Positions 34,501 through 46,490 of a DNA stretch of 64,000 nucleotides are shown in pieces. This stretch comes from Neocallimastix lanati (nom. inval.) (lineage: Eukaryota; Neocallimastigomycota; Neocallimastigomycetes; Neocallimastigales; Neocallimastigaceae), in assembly GCA_016946835.1 (NCBI GenBank), contig JACVTC010000001.1:542501-606500 (forward strand), in the 5' to 3' direction. A program made the translations under genes and the position numbers. Below the pieces are notes generated by a model that saw only the letters and a program-made list of their open reading frames with translations, had not been told where the DNA came from and searched no databases. The first letter of the stretch is position 1. Each line of letters begins with the position of its first letter.

Positions 34501-37500
34501 TTTCTTCAATTAAATTTGAATTTGAAGATTTGTTAATATATGAATTATTTGATAATTTATTTAATATATCCAAATTAATATTAGAATCATTTTTATTCAT
34601 TAAATTATTATTATTATTTGAGTTATTAAAATTATTTTTATTATTTAAATAGTCATCATTTTCATTAGAATAATTATTATAATTTTCATTTTGAAAATAA
34701 TTATATATGTCCGGATTTAAATTATTTAATGGAGCATTTATGTTTTGTGAATTTAATTTTTCGTCTATATTATTTTCTTTTAAATTAAAATTTAATTGAC
34801 CATTTAAATTATTATTAATAAAATTTGAATTATTATTTAAATTATTATGCTAAAGGTTATCTTGATTAAAATTTTTAATTAAATTATTTTGGTTAAAATT
34901 ATTAAAATTTATATTATTATTTAAATCACTTTGATTGTTATAATTATAATCTTCAAAAATTTCTTGAATATCACTGTTATTATTATCTTCAGAAAAAAAG
35001 AAAAATTATCCGGAATAGTGTTAGGATTTCCAACATTTCCAGGAATATCCTCAAAGAATTCCACTGCACGAGATAATATAACTTTACTGTTATTATTATC
35101 GTATATTTTATATTCAATTGGATTTAAATTGTCATGTCCAATAAATATGCCTGGAAGGGTAGAGTTATAAAATTTCTTTCTAAATTGTTTTGGAATGTAA
35201 TAAAAACATTTTCAACCAAAAACTTTAAATTTATTGTAATTTACCTTTTTATCAAATAATACTTCAAAGGGGACTTTATTGTTGTTTCCTTTGTGAGGTA
35301 TATTATTATGTATATAATTTGCTGTGGAAACAGCATCTTCCCAAAATCTACGACTTAATTTTGCATCTTCAAGCATGGCACTAGCATTACTAATAACAAT
35401 TCCATTAAGCCTTTCAACCCTTCCGTTTTATTGTGGATTATAAGGTACTGTAAGTTGATGAACAATACCTTCATTATTTAAAAATTCTCTAAATTTCGAA
35501 TTCGCGAATTCAAGTCCATTATCCGTTTTAATATATTTTATAGTTTTATCAAATATATTTTTTATTTTTTTATACCATATAATGAAAGCTTCAAAGGTAT
35601 CCGCCTTTGATTTTAGGAATATAACCCATCCATAACAAGAATAATCATCTAAAATGGAGAGAAAATATTTGTTACCATATATAGATGGTTCTGACGAACT
35701 CACAAAATCCATGTGAATTAATCAAAGGTGCCTTTAGTTTTATTTTCAGATCTAGGATATTGAAAATTTTTAAGTTTTACTCTTGAGGCAAATAGAACAC
35801 TTTTGTTTAATGGGTATATCCTTTAGTTTCTCTTTAATAAGGTCAATATTAAAATGACCCAGTCTTCTGTGCCATAATTCAAGATTGTTATTTGATGCCT
35901 TTTCTAAATTATAGCAAACAATAAATATTTTACTAAATTTTAAATTTTTTAATGTATATAATTTGTATGTTTTAGAATCATTTGAAAATATTGTATAAAT
36001 TTTATTCTTTACTTTGTTATACAATGTAACACAATTTTTATTATTTCATTTATAAAAATTATTATATAATTTTTATTTATAAGTTGATCAATCGAATTCT
36101 GGAATATATAAAACATTATTAAGTTTGATTTTTGTATTGTTAACATATCCAATGTATTGTCCAATAGATTTCGCTATGACGTATTCCCCTGTAGCAAAGT
36201 AAATTAATCTATATATCCTTTTGACGTTAATAAGTATGTTTACATCATTTGTCGTATGATACGATGAACTAGAATCCAGTATCCAACATTGTACGATATT
36301 GTTATTGAAATTTTCATCCATGTTATTTTATATATTGTCAACAGTATAGTATTGATAACTGTGTTGCAATATACCTTGCTTATCTAAAAATTTATACGTT
36401 TGTTTTTGTTGAATTTTTGATCCCTTTGTTTACCTTTGTTATTATTCAGCAAATGGCTAAATTATTTTGATTCTCCTCATTATTATTGTAATCGGCTGTA
36501 AATGTCTCTGAATAGGAATCATCCTATCCCTTATCTACTGCATTATTAGCTTGGTATTTTCTTCTTTTGTTGTATCTTTTGTTGTGATTAGGAGATTGGT
36601 GTTCATTTTTATTTATATATTTACCTTTGCTTTTCCTTGTTATTTGTTTTTCAGGACAATATTTTGCGATATGTCCTCTTTTATAGCATTTATAACAAAT
36701 AACATTATTAAGTTTATTTGTTCTGTTAAAACTATTATATTTTTTAAAGTTATTATTTTTATTATAGCTGTATAGTGCCATACCTTGTCTTTTCTTGATT
36801 TCCTTATCTTTCAATTGCTTTAACCTTGGTACGGACTTTATCATATGTGAGTAACACTTATCCCAGTTATCTTGATATTCCATCATATTTGATTTAGATT
36901 GAATATCATCAGGTAAAGAAGACCATAAATAATCAAATTTTTCATCTGAGGATGGTTCTGCATTCAATTCCTTTAATTTATTGAATTTATTTATCATATA
37001 TGAAATAAATAAGTTGAAATCTTCATTTCTATCGTATTACATTTCATCTAATTCATTTTTATTTTGGTCTTCAATGCAATATTACTTTTATTAAAACTAA
37101 TTTTAATATTATTTCAAATATCGTAAGAAGACTTTTCCTTGAAGCCAACCTTCATAAGTAATTCATCAGATATGTTCTAGTTAATAAGCCATTTGGCTTT
37201 GCAGTCTTGTTTTAATCATGTCTTTTGTTATTTTTTTTGTAATATTTATCACTGGTTCCAATTACCTTAATCAGTCCTTCCTCGTACTCGGAATAAGTTT
37301 TCTTAATATTAGGTAGCATATCTTTCTCAATATATTCCTCGAGACCTTTTATGATAAATAACAGTTTCATTTTAATTGCCCAAACTTCAAAGTAGTCACA
37401 ATCATTTTCCAGCTTCTTGAATGTGCCATTTGAATTGTTTGTTATGAATTTATCAATATTGAAGTTTGACATTTTAAATTGAAATTTCAAAAATAATTAA
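31562..37500 (-). mobile_element. Ty1/copia element D
   Basis: A nearly complete copia fossil on the reverse strand. Gag spans about 36520-37470 with a zinc knuckle (CYKCYKRGHIAKYC) near 36660-36700. Protease (WILDSSSSYH) is at about 36250-36320. Pre-integrase (LWHRRLGHFN) is near 35850-35880, and integrase about 35200-35790 with TDNG.EF near 35515. A long Asn-rich linker covers 33210-34930. RT is at about 32500-33210 (YVDDILITGE near 32690), and RNase H 31771-32480 (DADLGGDHDTRKSITG, TTESEYYG). A polypurine tract (TTTAGGGGGAA read on the reverse strand, just above 31724) precedes a TGTTAGAAATAAAG LTR start at 31724. The 5' LTR could not be recognised above 37500. It has about ten breaks. RT and RNase H are the best preserved of the older copies. 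Confidence 0.92.
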
Positions 37501-38560
37501 AACTTGTAATTAAATAATAATTAAATATACTAATTTTGTTATTTTGATTATACTGTAAATTTATTATAATATTACTTAAAATGAAATTATATAAAAAGAA
37601 AATTTATATGATTTTTATTATAAGTAACTATAATCCAGCTTAAGTTAATAAACCTTTGAATTAAAATTAATAACCATCAAAATGAAAATAAGAATAAGAA
37701 AATGAAAATTATTAAAGAAATTATATATTAAAGAAACTATAATAATAAAATTTATAGAAAGATAAACACAAAGAACAAGCTTGAGAATTTAGAATATATT
37801 AATGAGTCTTCAACTCTAAATTATTTTAATTCTAAAAGTAATTTATTAGAAAGAAAGAAGAAATAAGTAAAATTATTATTAAAAAATATAAAAATAGAAA
37901 TGAAAATATAATTCATTACAACAGTCGCATTTTACAATAAGTTGAATTATACCATAATGAAAAATAAAAGAACAGCAGTGTTCTATTATTGAAAAAATAT
38001 TAAATCTTATTTCAATAGTTAAAAAGAAAGTAATATTTTTCATTTTTTATATACAGATTTTATTAATATTAAAGAAAAAAAATAATGTCAGAAAACACTA
38101 TGAGTTGATACATTGATCATGTTGGAAGTTGATTTTTAATATTAATAAAAAAATAATATCCTTTCAGATAATCTATTTGAATTTAACATAAAATAAAATA
38201 AATTAATATAGATCAAGAAAGTAATAAAAATAATAATTTAATAAAAATAATTCTAACCCAAATTAAAAAATATTCTAAATAATTTCTGAAAATAATAATA
38301 TTAATTTATCTATAAAAATAATCGTAATAAAGATTTTGAAAATTTTATTCAATATTAATTTTAAAATATTTTAAAATTATTATCTTATATTTACTAATTT
38401 TAATAATAATTTGTAAATAATTATATTTCTATAAATAAATATTTTGAAATATATTCTAATAAAAATTTGAAATATAATTCGTTTATTAGTTCTAATATTT
38501 ATTTAATAATAAATTTAACTTTAATATCAATTTTGAAAAGAATTTAATTAAAATTTCTAA
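37501..38560. other. AT-rich region right of copia D, 5' LTR expected but not recognised
   Basis: By position this should hold the 5' LTR and primer site of element D, but no TGTTA...TAACA pair or tRNA-Lys core was found. ATGAGTCTTCAACTC near 37801-37816 is the only GC-containing motif, and it does not match the primer site of the other copia copies. Confidence 0.35.
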
Positions 38561-38970
38561 ATAAATAAGAATTTGAAGATGATATTCAAGTTATATTTAG
38601 TAACTGATAAGTAATCTTTAATTTACTTCTAATGTTTCATAAGAATTTGAGTCATATGAAGTTCATTATTAATAAATCACTGAGAGAAATAGTCAGTAGA
38701 AAATAGAAATAATAAAATTGGTTAATATTTATATATTCTTTCATCTAATGATAAAGAATAGGATAAAATATTTTCTATTATAACAGCCTTTAAAAATCGT
38801 AAAATTGAAATAGTTGATAGAAACGTTTGCCAAAACTATCTTTTTCCATTTTATATTTGACGCAACAAGAATTCAGGAGACGAATGCAATTTTAAATAGA
38901 ATAATTATAATAAGAAAACCATTTAATATCTTGTATTCTATCAAACAATTTCATTATTTTTTTAATATCT
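38561..38970 (+). other. Possible copia linker scrap
   Basis: An FESYEVHY-like stretch near 38650 and the open forward piece 38814-39047 (ETFAKTIFFHFIFDATRIQE) are protein-like but not recognised. Asn-rich sequence precedes them (38230-38330), which recalls the linker before copia RT. Low confidence. Confidence 0.15.
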
Positions 38971-39750
38971 TATCATTATTAAAATTAAAACATATATTAA
39001 TTATTCTTAATTTTGTTATTAACAATCATAATATGGACTATTATTAAATATTATTAAAATATTTTATTAATGTTTTGATATTAACAATTATTATTAAATA
39101 TTTTGATATATTCTTTTATTAATATTATATGTATTATTTATTTTATTGATAATAAATTATAATTATTGATATTAAGTGTATTAGTCTCAACTCTTATCAT
39201 AATGAATGATTAATATGAAGCTAATATAAATTTTAATATATAAGTGATAATTATTTTCGTAGAAAATAAAAAATAACTACATTTATTAAAATAACATTTA
39301 TTTTTTTATTGTTAATATCTAGTTTTTTTAATTGTAACATTTTTCTAAATTATTAATTCTTATTACTATTTATATTTATTTTTAATTTTAAACTACATTT
39401 ATAAACAATTTTTAAACTTTTATTATAAATAATTTTTGTTTATATTTTTATTGTTTTATTTAATAGTTTTATATTTTAAATATTTAATATTATTATAATT
39501 TAATAATTACTATTTAATTATTTAATTATTTTAAAATTTAGATTTTATAATTTCTAATTTTTCAATTTTTATTTATATTTTTACAACATAATAATATATT
39601 AATAATTAACCTATATTCTTATATCTTAATTATTATATATTAAATAAATATATATTTAATCATTTAATAATAATTGCTTTTTATTTATTTGTTTTTATTA
39701 TAATAATATTATTATTGTTTTCCAAGCAATGTATTGAACTTTTAATAATA
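38971..39750. other. AT desert, nothing recognised
   Basis: No gene or repeat seen. Confidence 0.4.
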
Positions 39751-39759
39751 CAAAAGTTG

Positions 39760-40850
39760 ATATGATTTCACAATTATGTGATTCTTATTCAACAATATCT
39801 GAGCCCCTTCTCTAAGGCCAACATACAAGAGCGTCCACAATTAAAGGAATCAATTTATGAAGAAAATAGTAAAAGTCATAAGCTTATGGCTACTCAAACT
39901 AATAAAAATATTATTTAAATGTTAAAAACATCTAAAAAAGAAACCGGTGATAATAAAATTTTACTTTACAATAGTAAGAAGGATTCCTCAAAGAAACCAT
40001 CTTTTATAAAATTAAAAAATTTAGAATATTCTTTAAAACCAAATGAAGTTTATAACTCAAATGAAATTGTTAATTTAGATTTTGCTGGTGCTTTAGATTA
40101 TTGTTTTAATGAAATCTTTAATAATAATTTTTTTAAAAACCTTTAGATAAATTTGTAATAAAAGGAACCGCTGAAAAAGTTAAAAAAGCTATGATCAAAA
40201 AAATATGGTCAACATCATCTTTATTTTGAATAAAAGAACTATTGTTTTCATAATTTGAATTGAAGTAAATGTTTTTAATTTGATTATCATTATTTTGTTG
40301 GTTAAAAACTTCACCATTGGAAAGAACTCCGAAAGATCATGCTGTGGTTAATGTACTTTCACAAAATGGAAGCAAAAAAATAAATGTTTAAGGTACAGAA
40401 TCCTATGATGATATTGTTTATGACACTTTTGTTAGCACCTTAGAATCTATAAAGTGATGAATATATTCTTTTAGTGGAAATGGAAAATAGTAATAATGAT
40501 ATAATTTCTCCTTCTTCCCTTGCGAAAGGTGCTAACCATAGAAGATGTTTGAAGTTTCATAAATAAATAATTAATAGAAATAATTGAAAATCCAACTTCT
40601 AGTGTTAAAGGAATAAAAGTGCTACGAAGTATAAAAGAAAATATAAATATAGCGTTAAAAATGGTAGGAAATATTAATAATTCTTTACCAAAATCAACGG
40701 TACTAAGATCAGATAGTTAACAAATAATTTCTATAAATAGAAGTTACAGTAATAAAAATCAAAGTATAAACCTAGAAATTATTATCTAATAAGAATAAGA
40801 TATAAACCAGGGAAAAAAATGGAAACAAAAATAAATCACATTAAAATAAT
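39760..40850 (+). pseudogene. Unidentified coding remnant 1
   Basis: A broken gene of unknown function. The best stretch is an open forward frame at 39919-40143 (75 residues: KTSKKETGDNKILLYNSKKD, KPSFIKLKNLEYSLKPNEVY, EIVNLDFAGALDYCFNEIF). Lys-rich, in-frame text upstream (NIQERPQLKESIYEENSKSH) reaches back to about 39815. More protein-like text follows in other frames: DKFVIKGTAEKVKKAMIKKI near 40145-40210, IISPSSLAKGANHRR near 40500-40545, and QLIEIIENPTSSVKGIKVLR with ENINIALKMVGNINNSLPKS near 40560-40700. Composition is clearly coding, with at least four frame changes or stops. No motif of RT, integrase, protease or transposase is visible, so it could be a host gene or the gag of an unrecognised element. 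Confidence 0.45.
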
Positions 40851-41089
40851 ATAAAATTAAATAATTAAAACTATATATTTACTTAATTGTAGTAGTATAA
40901 TAGTATATTAATCCAAATAAAATTCATTATACAAATAAAAAATAAAAATAAAAATTAAAAAAAAAAAAATAACTTTATGAATTTAAAAATAAATTTATTT
41001 TTAATTTTATATTTATTTTGTGATGTCAATGTCAAAATTACAAATATATATCATTAATTTATTAGTATAAAATTTTTAAATAACGTATT

Positions 41090-41515
41090 AAAAAATAACG
41101 AAAGAACTTTAAATAATGGTTGTGGTTATGGCTTCAATTTTTATAACAATAAAAATGTTAGTGAATCAACAAAATCATTTCAAAAAATTAGCAATATTGA
41201 ATGACCGTCAGCTATCTATAGCGTTATTAGATGTTTGTAAATTCAACGAATTTTCTCTAGTAAATACTAATAAATATAATATTTATAATTTATATAGAAA
41301 TGGGAATTCAGGATTCATTACTTATCAATTTATTTTTTCAGTGAAAGACGCCTTTTCATATTATAGTTATGCCGGCTAAAAAATTTTAAACCAACATATT
41401 TTTAAATCTAAATTTATTGGTTCGGAAAATGCAAATACGATCGGAAACGAAAATAAATTAGTTGAATTGAATGAAAACATTTTAATATACAAAAATGAGA
41501 TATTATAAATAAATT
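41090..41515 (+). pseudogene. Unidentified coding remnant 2
   Basis: Protein-like text in at least two forward frames. RTLNNGCGYGFNFYNN and VSESTKSFQKISNIE read near 41104-41202 in one frame. LNDRQLSIALLDVCKFNEF and FITYQFIFSVKDAFSYYSY read to 41376 in the other. KFIGSENANTIGNENKLVEL follows near 41407-41470. No domain is recognised. It lies 250 bases after remnant 1 in the same orientation and may belong to the same dead gene. The right end runs into a reverse-strand copia scrap. Confidence 0.35.
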
Positions 41516-41539
41516 ATTGAAAATGCTTTATATGAAATT

Positions 41540-41960
41540 AAAAATTTATTTAATAATAAAATATTTTACCTGATAATCCGTTAGGTAAAATATTTATTTT
41601 ATTATATAAACAAGTATAATTCCATGGTTAAGGGAGCCAATTCATTATTTGATGTATTTTCAAAAATTTTGGAAATTTTAAATATTTTAAAAGTAGATAT
41701 ATTGATGATCGAGCAACTGATCATAAAACAGTACTTTGCATCCGAAAACCCGTAAGTTGGAGTAATCAACTTTTGAGTTATTAAGTATTTCAAATAGGAT
41801 TTTATTTTTTATAATGTGATGAGAAATGCGATTGTGGATATAATTATCTATTGTCACTGAATCCTCTCAGAATTGTCTACTGAGTTTTGCGCCGTTAAGA
41901 AGAACTATAGCTGTGCTTATATGGTTCCATTCAATCTTTCAATTCTACAATTCTGTTATT
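41540..41960 (-). mobile_element. Ty1/copia integrase relic
   Basis: The reverse strand starts ERLNGTI-like near 41930-41945 (integrase) and continues with NG.KLS near 41890-41905 and NYIHNR near 41835-41850. It then reads NNSKVDYSNLRVFGCKVLFYD near 41710-41790, which is the conserved copia integrase tail (LRVFGC). It is broken several times; no other parts are attached. Confidence 0.7.
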
Positions 41961-42900
41961 AAATTTATTATTTTATATTTTATATATTTTATTAAATTTA
42001 TTACTTTATATTAAGAAAAATATTAAAAAAATATAATTAGAAAAATATTTTCGACCAATTAAATTTATATAATAAACTATAAAACAAATGTAAAAGAAAT
42101 AATTTTTATCTCTTTTTTAAAATTTTCAGGAAAAGACTATAATAAAATAAACATAAGTATTTTAAGGGAATTATTTTGTATTATAAGAGAGAGTTTTAAG
42201 ATTTAGTGTTTAGTTTGGATAAGTTGTTGTAAAGACTTTATTTTTGTAATTAGTTTTTTTGGTTTACTTATAAGTGGTATTAATACAAATTAATATGAAT
42301 ATACAATTAAAAATTATTAAGTAATATTTTCAAGTCCTATACCAGAAAAGGTGGGTTTAACATAAACTGAAATAACGAATAATAAACAAGCAAAGGCTAA
42401 GATAATACCTCTTTATTCGATTTGCTAAATGAAACACTAATATTAACTTATAATTAATTATTTATTAACACTAAAGGAATATAGCGCAGTACTAATTAAC
42501 TTTATTTATTAACTGTTTCTGGGCTTACACTAAAATGTTTATTTATTTTTTAATAATTAATTTTTATTTATTTATTTAATATTATATAATTTGATGTAAC
42601 AATTTAAGTTAATAGTAACTCTAGTGCGTTATTGTTACAAGTACAATTATTTTTATACATGTAAATAAATGAATGATTGGTACATTATTTAATTTAACAT
42701 GACTTACTAATCATTTAATTAACTAACTATAACTATATGAAAATTAATAAAATAAACTATAAAATATAATAACATTTAATGTACGAATTTAAGTAAAGAT
42801 TTTATTTGATTAGCTAAAATTGTTAACTGTTTATGGATACGTTACGTAACCAAAGAGCTATCATTGGATAGGCATAATGCTGCCATGTATCTGTAACATT
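41961..42900. other. AT-rich stretch with GC-richer patches, unidentified
   Basis: The patch at 42330-42420 (CAAGTCCTATACCAGAAAAG and onward) and the patch at 42815-42900 are less AT-rich than their surroundings. In the latter, the reverse frame reads NVTDTWQHYAYPMIALWLRN, which is protein-like but not recognised. No complete gene is seen. Confidence 0.3.
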
Positions 42901-42909
42901 AAATTTTAA

Positions 42910-43665
42910 TAAGAATGCACTAAATAATGCATTCTTAATTAAATTGATGATTTATTTCTAATACATTATGTGTACTAATATAATTTTTGATTTAATTTGT
43001 AATCTTTGAATTTTAAAAATTTATTAAACTTTATATTTTTATATTAAATCCAATATTAATAATATTTTTAAATATTTGAAACTTATATTAGAAATATCAA
43101 TAATAAAACTTATTTTTTATATTCATATTAGTAAACCTAATTTATATTAATAATATTTTATATATTAATAATTAAAATTTTATATATTACAATTTAGTTT
43201 TTATTATAAAAGTTTATATCAAAAATGTTTTATTTTATATTGAAAAAATATTTTATTTTATTAAGACCTTTATATTAGAATATTATTTATAATTGATTAT
43301 TTAACAAATTGAAATAATAATTCTTTCCAATTGAATGAATTTGTATTAATAATATTTTCGATAGATTTTTCTTTTTTTTTAAAAAAAATTATATTTAATT
43401 AATATTACAAATTTATTTTATTTATTATTAGGATTTAAAATTTTTATAATTGATAATAAAAAATCAATTTAAAATTAACAATAAATTTAATAATTGTGAC
43501 AAAACAACTTTTATACCATAAAAAAAGTATAAATTGTAAATTTTGTTACTAATTTTTAAAAATCAGCAAATTATAAATTTAATTATAAAATAAAAAAAAT
43601 AAAAATAAAAATTTAAATAAAAAATTGTGTGTTAATTTATTATTTTTCTGTTTTAATTCTCTAAA
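42910..43665 (+). repeat. Dispersed repeat, copy 2 (LTR-like)
   Basis: Aligns with 8561-9329 along its length, about 756 against 769 bases. The left end holds a perfect 7-bp hairpin GAATGCA/TGCATTC (42913-42934). It is followed at 43680-43691 by TGGTGGAGATAT, identical in 12 bases to the leader at 56372. That suggests this is the 5' LTR of a gypsy element. Confidence 0.6.
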
Positions 43666-43679
43666 GCCTTAACTTTATA

Positions 43680-43691
43680 TGGTGGAGATAT
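43680..43691 (+). promoter_or_regulatory. Gypsy-type primer-binding-site motif
   Basis: TGGTGGAGATAT, preceded by CTTTATA. The same 12 bases occur at 56372-56383 after CTTTATCATT, and a 9-base version at 1119-1127. It starts with TGG, as sites complementary to a tRNA 3'-CCA do. The tRNA is not identified. Confidence 0.4.
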
Positions 43692-43859
43692 AGGGGAATT
43701 AAATAGAAATAATAGTAAACATAAGTTTTTAAATTTTTTGTTATTGATAAACAATTCGTTAATCCTTTGATTAACCCATGGTGATTGTTTAATATATATA
43801 TATATAAAATTTAATAAAAGTAAAAATTAGATTCTAAAACAAAAAATGTAAAATTATAA

Positions 43860-44225
43860 CAAGGAGTGGATAGAGCTCATAAACAGTGTTTTCTCAGAAA
43901 ACAAGTTAACTATATTCATAGTAGGTTATTGAATTGTTAACTTGGAGATTAATTTGGTTATTAATGAAGGCGGACAGAAGCGCGTATCACCAACCCGGTA
44001 AAAATTGCTCAACTGCTCTTTCAACTTCAACAACTTTGAAGGTACGGGTACAACAAAAGAACTGGGGATTAAGGAGCTTTACCAAAGGTGTAATATTGTT
44101 TTTTTTTATATTTTTTTTATTTTTCTTTGTGATAGTTATAAGGCACTGTATTATATAAAGTATCAGACTTTGGCTAACTTTGTCACTAAATTATTTTTTT
44201 TTTATTTTTCTTATTACTGATAATT
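43860..44225 (+). other. GC-richer island with unidentified coding potential
   Basis: About 240 bases with normal base composition. One frame reads EWIELINSVFSENKLTIFIV (to about 43930). Two overlapping frames then look protein-like: RSAYHQPGKNCSTALSTSTT with LKVRVQQKNWGLRSFTKGV, and LNCSFNFNNFEGTGTTKEL with GIKELYQRCNIVFF. It follows the LTR-like repeat and primer motif, so it may be the start of a gypsy gag. I do not recognise it. T-rich sequence follows. Confidence 0.3.
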
Positions 44226-44379
44226 TTTTTTATATAATTCCTGTAAAAGAATCTTAATTTACTTTTAAAATATTGTGCTTTTAGCTAAATTTTATTAATT
44301 AATAAAAATATTATTAAATACTTTTAAATTTTTTTATTTCGTATATAGATTATCGGATAAAGATTAAAGATTATCTTAT

Positions 44380-44520
44380 ATAGTAATTGGACTAGTGGGC
44401 ACTGAACTACTATATTTTATAATGAATATAGTAATCGTAGCACACGTGTGGCATGACACAATTAGGTAAGCTACACGTCAGACAGTATATATCAGATTGT
44501 ACCACAATAAAGATTTTTTT
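44380..44520. other. Small GC-richer island with palindromes
   Basis: TACTATAT/ATATAGTA arms at 44408-44415 and 44426-44433 are followed by a perfect 10-bp palindrome CACACGTGTG at 44441-44450. No protein or tRNA is recognised. Confidence 0.5.
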
Positions 44521-44789
44521 TGTATTTAAGAATTATAATTAATAATTTTATTAGCTATAACAATATCAATCGTTTAAAAAGAAAACATATTTTGGAAAAG
44601 AGAACATAATAAATAAAGCATTGTTTCTTTAACTGAATATTGATGGGATTATTAAGGTAATTTTAAATTTTCGCTTTTATGACTTAAAATTTAAAAATAA
44701 ATGGCAAAAGCTACTAACTAGAGGTAAATACTAGACCTCAAAAATAAAAATTAAAACTATATATTTTAATGTCGCTTTACCATCACGAC

Positions 44790-44897
44790 CTACCTCCATC
44801 CTTCAGTGACTGAAGTTCGTTATTCGCCAGAGATGTATACATCAGACCAGATATTCTATTCCTGATGAATAAAGCTTCTAGAAAATCCAAGTAGGAA
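44790..44897 (+). mobile_element. Ty1/copia RT tail scrap joined to an LTR
   Basis: The forward frame reads RPDILFLMNKASRKS near 44842-44886, the conserved RT-RNase H junction of copia (TRPDIMYATSKASRKN in the 53.6 kb copy). CTTCAGTGACTGAAG (44801-44815) is a short palindrome upstream. The fragment touches an LTR-like unit at 44898, so most of the element between is missing. Confidence 0.6.
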
Positions 44898-45138
44898 TGT
44901 TAAAATAAAAGTTTATAATTATTAATATATATAGTTTTATAATTTATTATAATTTAAATACATGATTTTAAATGAAGCTTATATATAAATTTCATGACAT
45001 ATTATTGTAATATAATATAGTATAATGTAGTACATGTATTTTTATTATTATTAAATAATAATTAAAATAATTAACAAATAAAATGTAATTTTAGTAAATA
45101 AAACCAAAATATTAAAGTAAATTTTAAAATCTATAACA
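44898..45138 (+). repeat. Candidate copia LTR (TGTTA...TAACA)
   Basis: 241 bases start TGTTAAAATAAAAG and end ATCTATAACA, the same inverted terminal pentamers as the other copia LTRs here, right after a copia RT scrap and GTAGGAA. The TGTTAAAAT start is shared with element C. The inside was not aligned with the other LTRs. Confidence 0.5.
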
Positions 45139-45839
45139 GTAATAATAAATATATAAATAAATAAATAACTATATTTTTAAACTTTCGATTTGACATCTTT
45201 TAGAAGAAGAAAAGTAAATTAATTTGAACTTTTTATGGTAATCTAAAATTATTTAATATTAAATTATATTTAAATAATTTAATAAATAGTATTCACCAAT
45301 AAAAATTAAATATCTTTGATTTATTTTTTTTATATTTAATTTTATATTAAATTATTCATTAAATATATAGTATTTATTTATTTTTATTGTAATAATTATT
45401 TAATTTTATTTAAAATATATTTAATTATATGATATAATAAATTATATTTAATATTTTATTATAATGCACTGTTTAGAAATTTTTACATGTATTATAATTA
45501 AATATAACCATATGGAATATAAACTATTTATAAATATTAATTTTTTTTTAATTTATTTTGACTTTAAATACATACATTTACATTATGATGACATATTCTC
45601 ATTGGTAATTTATATATATCTATATCTATACATTGCCAATGATAATATCTTTATGATTATAAATATTTTATTTTTATTTATATTTATAATGAAATATAAA
45701 AAGAATTATATTTATATATTTATTAATATTATTTTATTATTAGAATTAAACCTTTAAAAATAATAAATTAATAAATTTTACTACTGATTTTTTTTTATTT
45801 TTCATCAAAAGCAAATTTAAATTCTTAAAAATCAAAATA
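45139..45839. other. AT desert, nothing recognised
   Basis: A 97-residue open frame at 45464-45757 is made almost only of Ile, Phe, Tyr, Asn and Leu, as expected by chance in such AT-rich DNA, and is not called as a gene. Confidence 0.45.
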
Positions 45840-45992
45840 ATGAATAATAATAGATTAATTACAACAAAATGGATAATAAAACTTTCAATAATATTTCATC
45901 TTTTATCAAAATTTGAAATTCATAAGGAATTTTTTGATTTTATTACATCAAAATATCCATGTTTAAAACATCAATTTTTTAATTATTATTAG
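45840..45992 (+). CDS. Small open frame leading into the tandem array
   Basis: A 50-residue frame from the ATG at 45840. It begins MNNNRLITTKWIIKLSIIFH and runs into the first array unit, where it reads KFEIHKEFFDFIT and KYPCLKHQFFNYY before a TAG. The repeat-encoded part has ordinary amino-acid variety, unlike chance AT-rich frames, and the later units keep the same text (KYPYLKHQFFNYYYRNKF). This suggests the unit once coded. Unit length is not a multiple of three, so the array as a whole cannot be one frame. Function unknown; expression doubtful. Confidence 0.3.
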   Translation: MNNNRLITTKWIIKLSIIFHLLSKFEIHKEFFDFITSKYPCLKHQFFNYY

Positions 45993-46490
45993 AAATAAAT
46001 TTAAAAATGAAAAATTCCATAATTATTTACGGAATACCTGAAATAATTTTTTTCAAAATTTGAAATTCATAAGGAATTTTTTGATTTTATTACAAAATAT
46101 CCATATTTAAAACATCAATTTTTTAATTATTATTATAGAAATAAATTTAAAAATGAAAAATTCCATAATTATTTACGGAATACCTGAAATAATTTTTTTC
46201 AAAATTTGAAATTCATAAGGAATTTTTTGATTTTATTACAAAATATCCATATTTAAAACATCAATTTTTTAATTATTATTATAGAAATAAATTTAAAAAT
46301 GAAAAATTCCATAATTATTTACGGAATACCTGAAATAATTTTTTTCAAAATTTGAAATTCATAAGGAATTTTTTGATTTTATTACAAAATATCCATGTTT
46401 AAAACATCAATTTTTTAATTATTATTATAGAAATAAATTTAAAAATGAAGAATTCCATAATTTATGGAATACCTGAAATAATTTTTTTTC
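45907..46490 (+). repeat. Four-copy tandem array, 146-bp unit
   Basis: Units start at 45907, 46054, 46200 and 46346 with CAAAATTTGAAATTCATAAG and end near 46490. Lengths are 147, 146, 146 and about 144 bases. Copies 2 and 3 are almost identical; copies 1 and 4 differ slightly. The high identity shows recent amplification. Each unit contains TTCCATAATTATTTACGGAA, a near-palindrome. Confidence 0.95.

Noticed and set aside
37801-37816. Primer-binding site of copia D (ATGAGTCTTCAACTC).
   Set aside because: It does not match the tRNA-Lys core of elements C, F and G, and no LTR end adjoins it.
43934-44158. Forward 74-residue frame ending in a hydrophobic tail as a membrane protein gene.
   Set aside because: The hydrophobic tail is a T-rich run (poly-Phe), and an overlapping frame is equally protein-like; kept only as an unidentified island.
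45464-45757. 97-residue forward open frame.
   Set aside because: Composed almost only of Ile, Phe, Tyr, Leu, Asn and Lys, as random AT-rich DNA gives; no motif.
45907-46490. CRISPR array.
   Set aside because: Units are 146 bases and contiguous with no variable spacers, in a eukaryotic context.
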